DNA of 64,000 nucleotides from Candidatus Hodarchaeota archaeon (GCA_016840285.1 JAEOSR010000137.1:62001-126000), one strand, 5' to 3'; numbered from the stretch's first letter, positions 1 through 10,344 are shown. The notes: a model not told the origin generated them from the sequence alone. Program-made: numbers and translations.

Positions 1-950
1 TCGTCGGAAGGCATAGATAATATCGGGAGCTGAGTTATCGTCCCTTTTTTACCTTTTATTCGGCCAGCGCGTTCATAGATGGTAGCTAGGTCTGTATAGA
101 GGTAACCTGGATATCCTCGCCGTCCAGGAACTTCTTCTCGTGCTGCGGAAATTTCTCGGAGAGCTTCAGCATAATTGGTTATATCTGTGAGGATAACCAA
201 ACAATGGTAATCATATTCAAAAGCTAAATACTCAGCGACCGAAAGAGCAATACGAGGGGTAATCAATCTCTCAGCTGCGGGGGAATCTGCAAGATTTAAG
301 AACAAGATAACTCGTTCTAAGGCGCCAGTAGTCTCGAAATCAGATCGGAAGAAACGCGCCTCTTCTGTTGTGATTCCCATAGCTACAAAAATTACGGCAA
401 ATTCTTCTTCTTTACCCAACACCTTTGCCTGTCTGGCTATTTGGGCCGCAATATTATTATGGGGTAAACCACTCCCAGAAAAAATAGGTAATTTTTGCCC
501 CCGAATAAGTGTGTTTAAGCCATCAATTGATGAAATCCCTGTCTGGATGAACTCCCGTGGAAATTCTCGCGCATATGGATTAATGGGTGCTCCTGTTATA
601 TCTAGATGTTCTTCAGCGAATATTTGAGGACCTGAATCAATAATTTTTCCGCTTCCAGAAAAGATTCGGCCAAGCATGTCTTGCGATACTGCAATTTTTA
701 TCGTTTCACCAAGAAATCTAACGGATGTTTTGTGGGTATCGAGACCCTGGGTTCCTTCAAAAACCTGAACCACAGCGATATCTTCAGAGACTTCTAACAC
801 TTGGCCAGTTCGCTTCTCACCATTGGGAGCTAGAACGTTAACGATTTCACCGTAAGAAATTCCTTTAATATCTTTGACAAAAACTAATGGCCCTGCGATT
901 GCTGAAACAGTGGAATATGTGATAATCGAAGAAAAGGATTCGTCTGTCAT
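1..950 (-). CDS. atpB: A-type ATP synthase subunit B, 3'-truncated by the window edge
   Basis: Nucleotide-binding, non-catalytic B subunit of the archaeal A1Ao ATP synthase head, acting on the cytoplasmic face of the membrane. The reverse strand reads open from an ATG at 950 to base 1, about 316 codons of a family usually near 460, so the C-terminal third is missing. Recognisable stretches are [46 protein letters not shown] and [20 protein letters not shown], which are typical of V/A-type B subunits. A stop lies just upstream of the ATG. The gene upstream on the same strand is a GTPase, not the usual A subunit, so the operon is not canonical. Confidence 0.95.
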   Translation of the reverse strand, partial: MTDESFSSIITYSTVSAIAGPLVFVKDIKGISYGEIVNVLAPNGEKRTGQVLEVSEDIAVVQVFEGTQGLDTHKTSVRFLGETIKIAVSQDMLGRIFSGSGKIIDSGPQIFAEEHLDITGAPINPYAREFPREFIQTGISSIDGLNTLIRGQKLPIFSGSGLPHNNIAAQIARQAKVLGKEEEFAVIFVAMGITTEEARFFRSDFETTGALERVILFLNLADSPAAERLITPRIALSVAEYLAFEYDYHCLVILTDITNYAEALREISAAREEVPGRRGYPGYLYTDLATIYERAGRIKGKKGTITQLPILSMPSD

Positions 951-1149
951 AATTTCACACCGAAGAAGTAACTTTCAATTGAATAAATCTATTAATATGA
1001 TTTTCTCAAAATTGTTTCGTTCTTACGTAAGAAACAGGTTAAATTTACGATTCGATCAAATTCTCATAATTCAACATTCAAATCTCCCTATATCTGAAAT
1101 TTTAAGTCGAGATTCCAATAATGGAGAATATTAATACTAAGCTCAGCAA

Positions 1150-2034
1150 TTATTTCCTTACTCTAAGGGTGTCCTTTTTATTCTTCTTGTTTATTTTTTC
1201 CCAATATGAGAAAATCCCACCAGTCAACTCACGCATTAATACTTTTGCTGCTTCTGTGATATTCGGTTGAGCACCTTTCAGAATCATCCGTCGCTGCTGT
1301 GCAATATGAGTAAGTATCGCTTCATTATTCATAGTGAGGGAGGGAATGTCATACCGTTGAATAAAACCCTCCGAATAGTGTTGTCGTATTCTATCAAGAA
1401 AATAAAATGAGGTCTTTAACGGATCTTCTAGATTATCGATAGAAGAAGCTCCCATAAAGACTTGAAGATCTTTATCTGGATGATCAAAAGGGATAACTCC
1501 TGGAGTGTCATACATAAGGATTTTTTGCGATATACGTATGATTTGTAGATGTCTTGTAACACCAGGTTTCAATCCTGTAGGAACGACGTGTTTCCCTCTC
1601 AGAATATTCAAAAGACTACTTTTTCCTGTATTGGGGATTCCTACAACTGAAACTAGGATCTCTTTCTTCTTTGGAGCGTGTTTGACTATTTTTTGCCTTA
1701 GAATTTTTGTACCTTGGCGTTTCTGAGCAGAGATGTAAACTGTTGGATAATCTTGGCTAAAAATCTTTTTTGTATGTTCACAAATGTGCTGTGGAACTAA
1801 GTCACACTTATTTAAAACAATAATAAGAGGAATACTTATTTTTTGAAGATGTTTTTCGATTGATGACACCCGACTAAGCAAAGGTAACCGACCATCAATT
1901 ACTTCCAGGATTAAATCACAATTTTTGATCAATTCGAACACTTGACGGTGTTCTTTTCGGCGTTTCATATCAACCAGCTTAGTAAGACTTCTTAGGGAGA
2001 GGATTAAAAAGGTAGTTGGATCCGCTCCTCTCAA
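1150..2034 (-). CDS. Circularly permuted YlqF/RbgA-type GTPase
   Basis: GTPase of the YlqF/YawG family, whose members help assemble the large ribosomal subunit. The G motifs appear in permuted order: G4 (NKCD) near residue 96, then G1 (GIPNTGKSS) near 136, then G3 (DTPG) near 177. The C-terminus is basic and lysine-rich, suiting rRNA binding. The open frame begins at a TTG (2034), but an internal ATG about 23 codons later (the MKRRKEHRQV start) fits family N-termini at least as well. It precedes atpB on the same strand with a gap of about 200 bases. The class is clear; the exact ribosomal role is inferred from homologues. Confidence 0.85.
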   Translation of the reverse strand: MRGADPTTFLILSLRSLTKLVDMKRRKEHRQVFELIKNCDLILEVIDGRLPLLSRVSSIEKHLQKISIPLIIVLNKCDLVPQHICEHTKKIFSQDYPTVYISAQKRQGTKILRQKIVKHAPKKKEILVSVVGIPNTGKSSLLNILRGKHVVPTGLKPGVTRHLQIIRISQKILMYDTPGVIPFDHPDKDLQVFMGASSIDNLEDPLKTSFYFLDRIRQHYSEGFIQRYDIPSLTMNNEAILTHIAQQRRMILKGAQPNITEAAKVLMRELTGGIFSYWEKINKKNKKDTLRVRK

Positions 2035-2102
2035 GAGAAATTATAAGGGAAAGTATCTCTGAATCACTCTAACAACTTTATTTCCAAGGAATCTGAAATT
2101 AT

Positions 2103-2519
2103 ATGACAGCAGAAAAGGATTACATCGCAGCGCTTAAACGTGCCAGAAAAAATCTGCCAGCTCATGTGTTTGAGAAATCTCGTTTTCAAATTCCCCAAGC
2201 TGATGTTTTCAAAGAAGGGAATAAAACATGGATAACTGATTGGAATCGGATTTTAAAAGTCTTAAACCGAGAAAGCGACTCTGATCATTTAGCTAAACAC
2301 TTAGCAAGAGAATTTGCCACATCTTCGACTGAAGAAAGAGGACGATTATGCTTACAGGGTAAATTTTCTGGCGGATTGATAAATCGAGAGCTAGAAGCTT
2401 ATGTGAAAGATTTTGTTCTGTGCGAAGAATGTGGAAAACCCGATACAAAACTTATCAAAGAGGGGCGTATATTAATTAAAGTCTGTGAAGCTTGTGGTGC
2501 CCGTGTCGCGGTTAAATGA
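2103..2519 (+). CDS. Translation initiation factor aIF2 subunit beta
   Basis: Beta subunit of the heterotrimeric aIF2 that carries initiator Met-tRNA to the small ribosomal subunit. The 138-residue length is typical of archaeal proteins. A central alpha/beta domain (WITDWNRILKVLNRE, then HLAKHLAREFATSS) is followed by a C-terminal zinc ribbon with CEECGKPDT and CEACGAR cysteine pairs. Starts at ATG 2103, divergent from the GTPase gene with under 70 bases between them. It probably heads an operon with the DUF424 gene, NMD3 and the NSUN methylase, all on the same strand with short spacing. Confidence 0.95.
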   Translation: MTAEKDYIAALKRARKNLPAHVFEKSRFQIPQADVFKEGNKTWITDWNRILKVLNRESDSDHLAKHLAREFATSSTEERGRLCLQGKFSGGLINRELEAYVKDFVLCEECGKPDTKLIKEGRILIKVCEACGARVAVK

Positions 2520-2550
2520 ATCTTCTCAGGACACCTCATCGTCTACTCGT

Positions 2551-2862
2551 GTGTATTTCAAGATTCATCGAAAAAATCAAACCGAGATCTTAGCTTTATG
2601 TGATGAATCACTGTTAGGCCAAGAATTATTTAATGAAAAAGCACGAATGAGAATTCCAACAGACTTCTACCGCGGACAGCAGATTTCAGCCAGTGACGCT
2701 CTACATTTAATACGAAATTATGCGAATGTCAATGCTATAGGTTCAGTAATCGAACTTGGTATCAGGGAAAATCTCATTAATGAAGATGCCATTATCTGGT
2801 TTACTTCATCGGAAGGTAAGAAAATCCCACATTTGATAATATTCTCTATCCCCCCTATATAA
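2551..2862 (+). CDS. DUF424 family protein
   Basis: Small conserved archaeal protein of the DUF424 family; function unknown. The visible family pattern is FKIHRKNQ, then ILALCDESLLGQEL, then FYRGQQI. I chose GTG 2551 because the product then starts MYFKIHRKNQ, matching the short N-termini of the family. The same frame stays open upstream to a GTG at 2485, which would overlap aIF2-beta by 35 bases, so longer forms are possible. It sits between aIF2-beta and NMD3, and DUF424 genes often neighbour translation genes in archaea. A translation-related role is inference. Confidence 0.8.
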   Translation: MYFKIHRKNQTEILALCDESLLGQELFNEKARMRIPTDFYRGQQISASDALHLIRNYANVNAIGSVIELGIRENLINEDAIIWFTSSEGKKIPHLIIFSIPPI

Positions 2863-2880
2863 TAATTAGAGGGCTCTTCA

Positions 2881-3981
2881 TTGGGTAAATTGGCATCTAT
2901 TTGCATTTCATGTGGTTCAACTGAAATATTCTTTGGTCATTTGTGTCAAAAGTGCTATCTAGAAAGTCATCCGATCTTACGACAAAAGAGAGAGAGTTAT
3001 ATTACTGTTTGCGAGAGATGCGAATTACTATCTATAAAAGGACAATGGTCTAATTTCTATTTAACTGATTTAGGAAAACCTGAAATAAACTCAAGACTGT
3101 CAATACTTTTTTCTCAAGAGTGGGATTTTAATTATCGGCCAAAAAAAATCGTTATTCATGATTTAAATATCAATTTAAATGAAGAAAGCTACAAATCGGT
3201 TATTACTGGCACGGTGGACATCAGTGCAAGTCCTGACATATTTGTCCCTCTAATGACAATTTCAGAAGACTTTACAATACATATTGAATGGGGAGAATGC
3301 ACAGAGTGTCGCACTCGCCTTACAGGATCCTATACGTCAAAAATTCAAATTCGATCTCCGAAAGAAGTTACCACTCAACAACTAGAAACTTGGAGCAATG
3401 AAATTACTAGTATAAGCCAATCTTACACTCTAACTGATAGAAAAAATCCACTTTTCAAGATAATTATCATCAAATCAGGAATTGATGCCCTTTTTCAGTC
3501 AAAACCAGCTGCTAATTTTGTTGGAAGAGAATTTGCTAAAAATCATGGAGGAATCATTAGTGTGACCACAGAATTTGCTGGATTTGATAAATCTAAATCC
3601 AAAGAATATCCTCGGAAACCCGTCGTATTAATCACCATGCCGAGATTTGATCCTGGAGATATAGTATTATATAAACACCAACCGATTCAAATTTTGAAGT
3701 TCAGCTCTAAGGTGGAATATTGGGATTTTGACAAAAAAAGCAAAGAAAAAATTCCGATAAAATCGTTTTTAACCTCTGAACTGAAAGATTTTGAAAAAGA
3801 GGTTCAACAGTTCCAATTGATAAACTTTGAACAGGGAAGGACATTAGCTCAAATCATGAATATAAAAACTTTTGAGATTGTTTTCATTGACTCTTCAGAA
3901 GTATCCAATCTTTCTGAGGGGTCAAGTTTTGAGGGAATATTACATAATGGAAAACTGCTCAGAAGACAAAAAAGAATCTAG
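2881..3981 (+). CDS. nmd3: NMD3 family ribosome-associated protein
   Basis: Archaeal homologue of eukaryotic Nmd3, the adaptor for late maturation and export of the large ribosomal subunit. Archaea have no nucleus, so here it presumably acts only in subunit maturation or anti-association. The N-terminus has paired zinc-binding cysteines (CISCGS, CQKC, then CERCELL and, further on, CTECRTR), followed by the alpha/beta Nmd3 core and a beta-rich C-terminal domain (GDIVLYKHQPIQIL). Initiates at TTG 2881, 18 bases after the DUF424 stop. At 366 residues it is typical for archaea, which lack the eukaryotic export-signal tail. Confidence 0.88.
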   Translation: MGKLASICISCGSTEIFFGHLCQKCYLESHPILRQKRESYITVCERCELLSIKGQWSNFYLTDLGKPEINSRLSILFSQEWDFNYRPKKIVIHDLNINLNEESYKSVITGTVDISASPDIFVPLMTISEDFTIHIEWGECTECRTRLTGSYTSKIQIRSPKEVTTQQLETWSNEITSISQSYTLTDRKNPLFKIIIIKSGIDALFQSKPAANFVGREFAKNHGGIISVTTEFAGFDKSKSKEYPRKPVVLITMPRFDPGDIVLYKHQPIQILKFSSKVEYWDFDKKSKEKIPIKSFLTSELKDFEKEVQQFQLINFEQGRTLAQIMNIKTFEIVFIDSSEVSNLSEGSSFEGILHNGKLLRRQKRI

Positions 3982-4007
3982 TTATAATAGAGGATAGATG
4001 AGTGTAG

Positions 4008-5387
4008 TTGATCCTTTCTGATGATTCAAAAAATTGTCTAGCTATTATTGAGTCAGCAGCAACTATAGTATCGTATTATGAAGAAAAACAAGTATCCCTA
4101 AGAAATGCAATGAAGATTCTTCCAAAATTTTTAGACAGGGTAACTCCAGATACTTACTCACGAATTCATGCATTGGTGTTTGAAACTGTAAGACATCAAA
4201 ATGTTCTTAATCGAATTATCCACATTCATTTTCAGCGATTTCTTTCAAATAAAATTCCGTTAGACCTTCGAAACCTTCTACGAGTTGTTACATATTGTTT
4301 AACAATCTCATCGGACTTTAAAAATCACCATATTCAGGAAGAAATCCGAAAATTCATTCAACGTTCAATTAAGGATCAAAAATTATCGTCTTTACTTGAA
4401 AATTATTTTGAAAATCTAAAAAATTGGCATCTTGATTCACTCCTTGAAACAATCGACGATCCTGAAGAAAAAATATCTGTTAAATTTTCTCACCCCACAT
4501 GGCTGGTACGTGATTGGATTACCTACTATGGATTAGAAACTACTGTAGAACTCTTGAAATCGAATAATAATGTTCAACCTGTTTATTTAAGGCTTAACCT
4601 ATTGAATTACGATAAATTAGAAATCATTGAACGATTAAAAGAAGAAGAAGTAGAAACTGAGCAAGACCCCCACCTTTATGATGTTGTAAAAGTCACTTCC
4701 TGGAAGACCCCAATCCCACGACTCCGATCCTTCACCAGGGGATATTATTACATGCAAAATAAAGGATCAGCACTTATATCTCATATCTTAGATCCACAAA
4801 AAGGAGAGACAGTATTAGATGCTTGTGCTGCTCCTGGTGGGAAAACTTTTCACATTGCAGCGTTACAAGAGGATTCTGGAACGATTATTGCCATTGATAA
4901 TCACTTTAGAAGATTATCTGAATTAGTAACGAAAGTTAACCTTTTTATGTTAAAAAGCATCTCTCCCATACTTTATGATCTTCGATTGGGATTAAATCTT
5001 AAAATCAAATTTGATAAAATTCTAGTTGATGCTCCCTGTTCTGGATCAGGAACCTTTGCATCCCGACCCGACGCTAAATGGCGTGTTGATCGTCATCAAA
5101 CCAAATGGTTGAGTAATTTACAATATTCGTTATTGTCAAACGCTTCTATCAAGCTCAAAAATAGTCCGAGTGCCTCCCTGGTATATGCTACATGTTCTCT
5201 CCATCCGATTGAAAATGAATCAGTTATTCAGCAATTCCTCTCAAATCATCCTACATTTTTCTTACAACAGCAGAAGATCTTTATTGGAACACCAAGCACA
5301 GAATTCCCTCTTGCTCAACGTCTTTTCCCCCATCTGAATCAAACTGAAGGTTTCTCTATCTTTAAACTTGGAAAGATCTCTGATTAG
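4008..5387 (+). CDS. NOL1/NOP2/Sun-family RNA m5C methyltransferase with N-terminal NusB-like domain
   Basis: SAM-dependent cytosine-C5 methyltransferase acting on rRNA or tRNA. An all-helical N-terminal region (about residues 10-140) resembles the NusB/antitermination fold found in RsmB. The catalytic domain has the SAM motif LDACAAPGGKTFH, motif IV VDAPCSGSGTF and motif VI VYATCSLHPIENE; the two cysteines are the paired catalytic and release residues of the family. The start is a TTG at 4008. It ends four bases inside the convergent polymerase gene. The target base cannot be told from sequence. Confidence 0.9.
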   Translation: MILSDDSKNCLAIIESAATIVSYYEEKQVSLRNAMKILPKFLDRVTPDTYSRIHALVFETVRHQNVLNRIIHIHFQRFLSNKIPLDLRNLLRVVTYCLTISSDFKNHHIQEEIRKFIQRSIKDQKLSSLLENYFENLKNWHLDSLLETIDDPEEKISVKFSHPTWLVRDWITYYGLETTVELLKSNNNVQPVYLRLNLLNYDKLEIIERLKEEEVETEQDPHLYDVVKVTSWKTPIPRLRSFTRGYYYMQNKGSALISHILDPQKGETVLDACAAPGGKTFHIAALQEDSGTIIAIDNHFRRLSELVTKVNLFMLKSISPILYDLRLGLNLKIKFDKILVDAPCSGSGTFASRPDAKWRVDRHQTKWLSNLQYSLLSNASIKLKNSPSASLVYATCSLHPIENESVIQQFLSNHPTFFLQQQKIFIGTPSTEFPLAQRLFPHLNQTEGFSIFKLGKISD

Positions 5388-7912
5388 CTGAAAAATTCCA
5401 TTAAATTTACTTGTCCTGTCGCAATCTCCTCTATCTCAATATCTAGTGCTCCAAATAACTGGTCAAAGGTCGAGTCTATCATAGACTTGTAAGCTTTCAC
5501 GTCAACTCTCGAGTTATCTGTCATCAACAAGAGCGGAGTGACACGATTTGAAGTTCGAGTTTTAACAAAACGAATCAATTGACCTGCTTTTACGTAATTC
5601 TTTTTATCCTTATATTTATGTTGATAATAATCATTTAACTGAGTTGCTGCTTTAACATGTTGAGCTTGGACTTTGTAGTGATGTAAGGATTGAGTGAGTT
5701 GTGTTGTAATGGATAAATCTGCTGCTGAATATCCTTTTTTCTCTAATTTTTGATAAATACCACGAATCATGTTAATAACTTGTTGTTTCGCTTCTTCGAA
5801 TTCTTCTTTTGTTGTCACTTGGGCTAGAATAGCTAATACCTCTTTGAATCCTTTTTGTAAAAATGGAGGTGTATTCCTTTTTTTTCCCATTAATCCTTTT
5901 ACTTCAACACTAGAATCAGGGTGTACTCCAAAGTAATTCTTTTTCCGCTCTGAAAGAACCACATAACGATATATTTTCTCCATTTCTAACCCCACGCCAA
6001 GTCTTTCCTTACTCCAACGGATAATCTCATCTATCTGTTTTTTGGTAGGATTTTGAAGAAAGAGGCTATCAGTATCTCCATATAATACATTGATGCCTAA
6101 AGCTTGGGATTTTTGAATAGCTTTTTCAATAGCATCACGGCCATATGCTGTTGTTGCATCTGCAACAGGGAGACAATAAAATTGAAACCTATCGGAACCT
6201 AACACTCCGTAGGATGCATTAATCAGGACTTTTAAACTTCTTTCTAAGATCTGATAAAACTCTCTTTGCGGACTATCTTTTTTAGATTCAGGTTTTAACC
6301 ATTGAACCCTAATATCCTTTATAAAGCCGATAATATCCGCCATTATCCCTCGATGGTGTTCACATACCCAATAAGTTGTTTGAGGAACCTTATTCTTCTT
6401 ACATTCTTCATGATTACATAAAAGAGTCTCATAACTCAGATTAAAGGTTGAAATTATAGACGGATATAAGGAGGCGAAATCTAGAATGGTCACATTGAAA
6501 TGAACACCAGGGATCGGATCAATAACTGTTGCGCCTTTGTATTTTTTTCCTTTAATAATTGCTTTTGAACCAACGTGTGTTCCTTTCGCTATTTGAATAT
6601 CCTCAGGGTTTGGAATGAGATATCCGCGACGCCGATGTTCATAGTAAAATAAGCTCCTTACCCAGTTTGATACACTGGTTCGGACTAGATTATCAATCGG
6701 TGTTCTGGTAATTCTGGACAGGATGAATATCAGATTTAAAGGAGTTTGATTTTCAAATAAGAGTAAATCTAAAGTTATTCTTGTATCTCTTGAGCAGTAA
6801 TAGATCAGATCCCATTCTGATAACTCAAAAATCTCTTTTTCTAATTTAACTTTCCCCATACCCAATATTGCCTGAGCAATGGCATCCAAAGTTTCTTCTT
6901 GGTACCGATTCCCAAATGCATATGTCCGAATGGCAACGTTATGATAAAATCTGTAAAGATCGAGATGTATTCCAAACTTGAAATCACAGCTTTTATCGCG
7001 GCGGTTCCATTTGATGGGACTATAAAAACCAATCTTCAGAAATTTAGCTCGTTCGTGAAGATAAGGAAAATCAAAATTGTCCCCATTAAAGGTTGTAATA
7101 ATTGTGTATTGTTCTAAAATCTCAAAACTTCGTTTTAAGAGGTCTTCTTCAGCATCAAACATCTCAATCTGGAGATGAGGTGATATATCCTTGGGCTTAG
7201 TTCCTTTATTTCTCTCCTTACGATTTAATACTAATGCAATTTCTTTTCCTTGGTTATCAGTGAAACAAATACAAATTATTTGAAATTTTGGATCAGCTGC
7301 TTGAGGAATTTGTCCTTCTATTGAATCTGTTTCGATGTCACAAGCCACTATTGGCATTTCAGGAATTTCTTGTATAAAATCATCACGAAAAACCTCAAGA
7401 AGACCAGAATATTGAGATACTTGGTCACTTACTGATTTTGGAATATCCAATCCGTGGCTCATACTTTGCGAGGGAATGAATTTATTTTGATTGGGGTCCC
7501 ACCAATACCTTCTACCAGGTACAATTTGAATATCATAAATCCAATTCCGATGATACTTTATCCTAGACTCCCATGTTTCCCCAACAATGTCTCTAACTTT
7601 AGGAACTTCACTTGGAGTAGGAGTAATAATTTTTGTAAGAGGATCCTTACTCTCTTTCAGAAGATTTCTCTTCATGATTGTTTCAATTCTTTTTACTGTT
7701 TTAGGAGGAAAATTGATTGCTTGTATCTTCTGGAGAGGTTCATAGCTATAACAATACGGTTCATGGCCGTAGGTATCGGTCGTATAGATCACTTTTTTGT
7801 TTTCCACATCAAATAATTTGATACCAGCACTATTAGTTTTTGCATCATATACGGTGCTTAGAACGAAATAATCTTTTTCTGATGACAGAGAATTATGAGG
7901 ATATTGAGTCAT
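5384..7912 (-). CDS. polB: Family B DNA polymerase, PolB1-like
   Basis: Replicative DNA polymerase with 3'-5' proofreading. Exo I is DIETD (about residue 192), polymerase motif A is FASLYPSII (about 480), motif B contains KVLINASYGVLG, and motif C is YGDTDS (about 611). Flanking text such as KNYFGVHPDSSVEVKGLMGKKRNTP, read in pieces, and the ending MEFFS resemble crenarchaeal PolB1 more than the euryarchaeal PolB3 enzyme. At 842 residues it is full length, with no intein or insertion. It converges on the NSUN methylase with a four-base overlap and starts at ATG 7912. Confidence 0.95.
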   Translation of the reverse strand: MTQYPHNSLSSEKDYFVLSTVYDAKTNSAGIKLFDVENKKVIYTTDTYGHEPYCYSYEPLQKIQAINFPPKTVKRIETIMKRNLLKESKDPLTKIITPTPSEVPKVRDIVGETWESRIKYHRNWIYDIQIVPGRRYWWDPNQNKFIPSQSMSHGLDIPKSVSDQVSQYSGLLEVFRDDFIQEIPEMPIVACDIETDSIEGQIPQAADPKFQIICICFTDNQGKEIALVLNRKERNKGTKPKDISPHLQIEMFDAEEDLLKRSFEILEQYTIITTFNGDNFDFPYLHERAKFLKIGFYSPIKWNRRDKSCDFKFGIHLDLYRFYHNVAIRTYAFGNRYQEETLDAIAQAILGMGKVKLEKEIFELSEWDLIYYCSRDTRITLDLLLFENQTPLNLIFILSRITRTPIDNLVRTSVSNWVRSLFYYEHRRRGYLIPNPEDIQIAKGTHVGSKAIIKGKKYKGATVIDPIPGVHFNVTILDFASLYPSIISTFNLSYETLLCNHEECKKNKVPQTTYWVCEHHRGIMADIIGFIKDIRVQWLKPESKKDSPQREFYQILERSLKVLINASYGVLGSDRFQFYCLPVADATTAYGRDAIEKAIQKSQALGINVLYGDTDSLFLQNPTKKQIDEIIRWSKERLGVGLEMEKIYRYVVLSERKKNYFGVHPDSSVEVKGLMGKKRNTPPFLQKGFKEVLAILAQVTTKEEFEEAKQQVINMIRGIYQKLEKKGYSAADLSITTQLTQSLHHYKVQAQHVKAATQLNDYYQHKYKDKKNYVKAGQLIRFVKTRTSNRVTPLLLMTDNSRVDVKAYKSMIDSTFDQLFGALDIEIEEIATGQVNLMEFFS

Positions 7913-8059
7913 ATCTTATCACGTAAACCGTGTAATGAGCTCTTAAATGATTAACTTCGGATTATTACAGATCAAATTAAAAAGGGGATTTGGTTAAATC
8001 CTTATAAGATTGACTCAAATTATAATAATAAATTAATTCAATTAAGATTTTTTTCATAT

Positions 8060-8398
8060 GTGATTCAAATGGCTACTGAATTATCTATTGAAATAAATGC
8101 AAAAAAGATACAGACTCTTACTAAGGTTGCAAAGCTGCTTAGAGACCAAATCCAGGAGCAAAATAAGAAAATCGATAATATCCAAGTAGAAATCATCAAA
8201 ATTAAAGAACAACTAGAAAGGATTTCCAGGCCGGGTGTATCTCAGTTTCCTCATACAAAAGAAAGCATCAGTCCAGTCACTACACTTTCTACACAAGAGG
8301 AATCCTTCCAAAAAGAAATAAAATTGCCAGAAATAGAAAAAAGTCAGAGCGACAAAGAGAAATTATTACAAGCCTTGAAAGTCATTGATGAACTTTAA
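8060..8398 (+). CDS. Small coiled-coil protein of unknown function
   Basis: I do not recognise a family. The product is 112 residues from GTG 8060 or 109 from ATG 8069. An N-terminal helix with heptad character (about residues 10-60, rich in K, Q, I and L) predicts a coiled coil. A Ser/Thr/Pro linker follows, then a short C-terminal helix ending KEKLLQALKVIDEL. There are no cysteines, signal peptide or membrane segment. It diverges from polB and converges on the next gene 21 bases away. The isolated position and helical design suggest a partner-binding protein, but nothing more specific. Confidence 0.55.
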   Translation: MIQMATELSIEINAKKIQTLTKVAKLLRDQIQEQNKKIDNIQVEIIKIKEQLERISRPGVSQFPHTKESISPVTTLSTQEESFQKEIKLPEIEKSQSDKEKLLQALKVIDEL

Positions 8399-8419
8399 TA
8401 AATTCTTTAATTCGGAGAA

Positions 8420-10120
8420 TTAACGCAATATATTCCGGATTAACTGTCGTATTTCTAAGGGAACAAGCTCTTTATTCCCTAAAAGTGTTATAATATAACT
8501 ACTTATGAGATCGGATTGCTGCAATCTATCTATTCTATAGAGTTCTTCTCCATCAGGTGAAATATCAACTTTCAGAATTCTCCTGTCTACAAAGTCATTA
8601 AGTCGCTTATGTAGATCCATTCGCTTTTCTATAGATATTCCTAAGATGTTACGAATCTGTTCATGAGAAAGGGGCTGTTTAGTGCTCATTATAAATAAAA
8701 TCCAGTTGTCAGGATGAGCTAAAAAGGTTTTTATCAATGAATGAGAATCAGAATCAATTGATAAGAAAGAACTGGGCTCTGATTTCATTGTAATCTCTTG
8801 TGTTACTTTATAGCTCAATTCTTTCCTAGGTCCAGTTGGACGACTAATTTCAGATAATTGATCTTTTAAGCGATCAACTTCCTTTCGTAAACGATCAAGA
8901 CCATCGATCACGTTTGGAGCTGTCATATCATCAATAGTTATGGGTTCATCAGAAGTAATCATATCACTTTCATTTAAAATCCGTTTTAATTCCGCAGTTT
9001 CACGTCGAGTCTTTTGAAGAATCCGATCGAATTCCTCTAGCTTTTCCGTAAGATTCTCTTTGTCTCGTTCGTCTACAGCCCGGGACCAAGATAAACTTTC
9101 ATTACCACTTGATGTTACTCGTTCTAATTTATTTTCAAGATCTTCTTTGATTACCTTTAATTCTTCAATCCAGGCCTCTTGATTTTGAATTTTAGCTTGA
9201 AGGCGCTCCCCTCGGGATGAATGAGCGCTTAGAATTACCCTATTATCTTCATTATTAGGGATCAGATAAACAGGAATATTCCTCTGAATATTGCTACCAT
9301 CTTTGATCTTCCCTCTGATCATCCCATCGGTATATTTGACACCAATCTTTTCAATAAGCTTGATTATATCTCGAGTTTCGTCATTAACCCGAAATTTATA
9401 GATATATTCTTGGTCACTATAGTTTCTCGAGAATTCAAGCCAAGTTATTACAAAATCAACAATGTCTTTTTCATCAAGACATTTAATGATAGAACGTATT
9501 ATTTCTTGGTTACTAGCTTGAAATTCCCCTGTGAAAGCTTTAACTATTGCAGAGCAAATTTGTACGGGGATTTTAACGTAAAAACCCCTTTGATTCTGAG
9601 TGATCTCACCTTCAGGACAGAGGTGAACATCAAATATTGAATCAAAGGTCTCTATAAGTCTCTCTACCTGTTTTTTATCTTTTGTTTGATAAGTACCAGT
9701 TAAAAAGACGTTTTTAGACAAAGCAAGTAATGCTAAGAGCTTAGTAAAAGAATTGCTTTGAGTTTTTATTGGTAGCTTAATAGGAAGGAGATTTTTTTTA
9801 GTGCCAATTGTTGTTACAGTAAACGATGTCATGAATAATTCGCGTTGGTTTCCTACTAAAAGACGAATCGTAGAAAGAGGAATTGACATTTCGGGATTAG
9901 AACGATAACGCGACCATTGCGCACGACTAACTACAGGTTCAAGACTCTTCAAGACAATATCTTTTTGAAATATAAATCTGCGACCACGAGGGGTTAAATT
10001 CACTCGTGTATCTTCAGGAAAGTCGGCTAATGTTAACCATTCTTCAATTTCATGATCATCAATATCAGTTCTTATTAAAGTGCTTTGAAGAATAGATTCG
10101 TGTATATCATCTTTTTCCAA
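8420..10120 (-). CDS. Unknown protein: alpha/beta N-terminal region, coiled coil and C-terminal winged-helix-like domain
   Basis: No confident family. The 566-residue product starts at TTG 10120 (MEKDDIHESI). Residues 1-280 form a mixed region; the segment FTKLLALLALSKNVFLTGTY followed by a repeated alpha/beta pattern faintly recalls LAGLIDADG-type folds, but this is weak. Residues 310-440 are highly charged and heptad-rich, predicting a long coiled coil. The last 110 residues (LSHEQIRNILGISIEKRMDLH onward in pieces) look like a winged helix. No membrane segment. A DNA-associated structural or regulatory role is plausible inference only. Confidence 0.6.
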   Translation of the reverse strand: MEKDDIHESILQSTLIRTDIDDHEIEEWLTLADFPEDTRVNLTPRGRRFIFQKDIVLKSLEPVVSRAQWSRYRSNPEMSIPLSTIRLLVGNQRELFMTSFTVTTIGTKKNLLPIKLPIKTQSNSFTKLLALLALSKNVFLTGTYQTKDKKQVERLIETFDSIFDVHLCPEGEITQNQRGFYVKIPVQICSAIVKAFTGEFQASNQEIIRSIIKCLDEKDIVDFVITWLEFSRNYSDQEYIYKFRVNDETRDIIKLIEKIGVKYTDGMIRGKIKDGSNIQRNIPVYLIPNNEDNRVILSAHSSRGERLQAKIQNQEAWIEELKVIKEDLENKLERVTSSGNESLSWSRAVDERDKENLTEKLEEFDRILQKTRRETAELKRILNESDMITSDEPITIDDMTAPNVIDGLDRLRKEVDRLKDQLSEISRPTGPRKELSYKVTQEITMKSEPSSFLSIDSDSHSLIKTFLAHPDNWILFIMSTKQPLSHEQIRNILGISIEKRMDLHKRLNDFVDRRILKVDISPDGEELYRIDRLQQSDLISSYIITLLGNKELVPLEIRQLIRNILR

Positions 10121-10344
10121 TATGAAATCTCCGCAGTGAATTTTTGACTTTTCAATTAGCTAATAAAACAAACCTGAATAAGATTATCTAATCAACAAAT
10201 ATGTTTTCTTATTACTTATTCATGAACCTTTCCTATTGATACTATACTTCTTAATAGAAATCAATATACAAAAACTTGTTTAATCATTTTTCAAGTATCA
10301 AAGTAACCTTATTGGGAAGATCAGAGCTCTTATTAGGTTAAAAT

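Noticed and set aside
370..627. 85-codon forward frame
   Set aside because: Lies antisense within atpB, whose reverse-strand protein is unmistakable.
874..1134. 86-codon forward frame
   Set aside because: Antisense to the start of atpB, with no recognisable protein features; a shadow frame.
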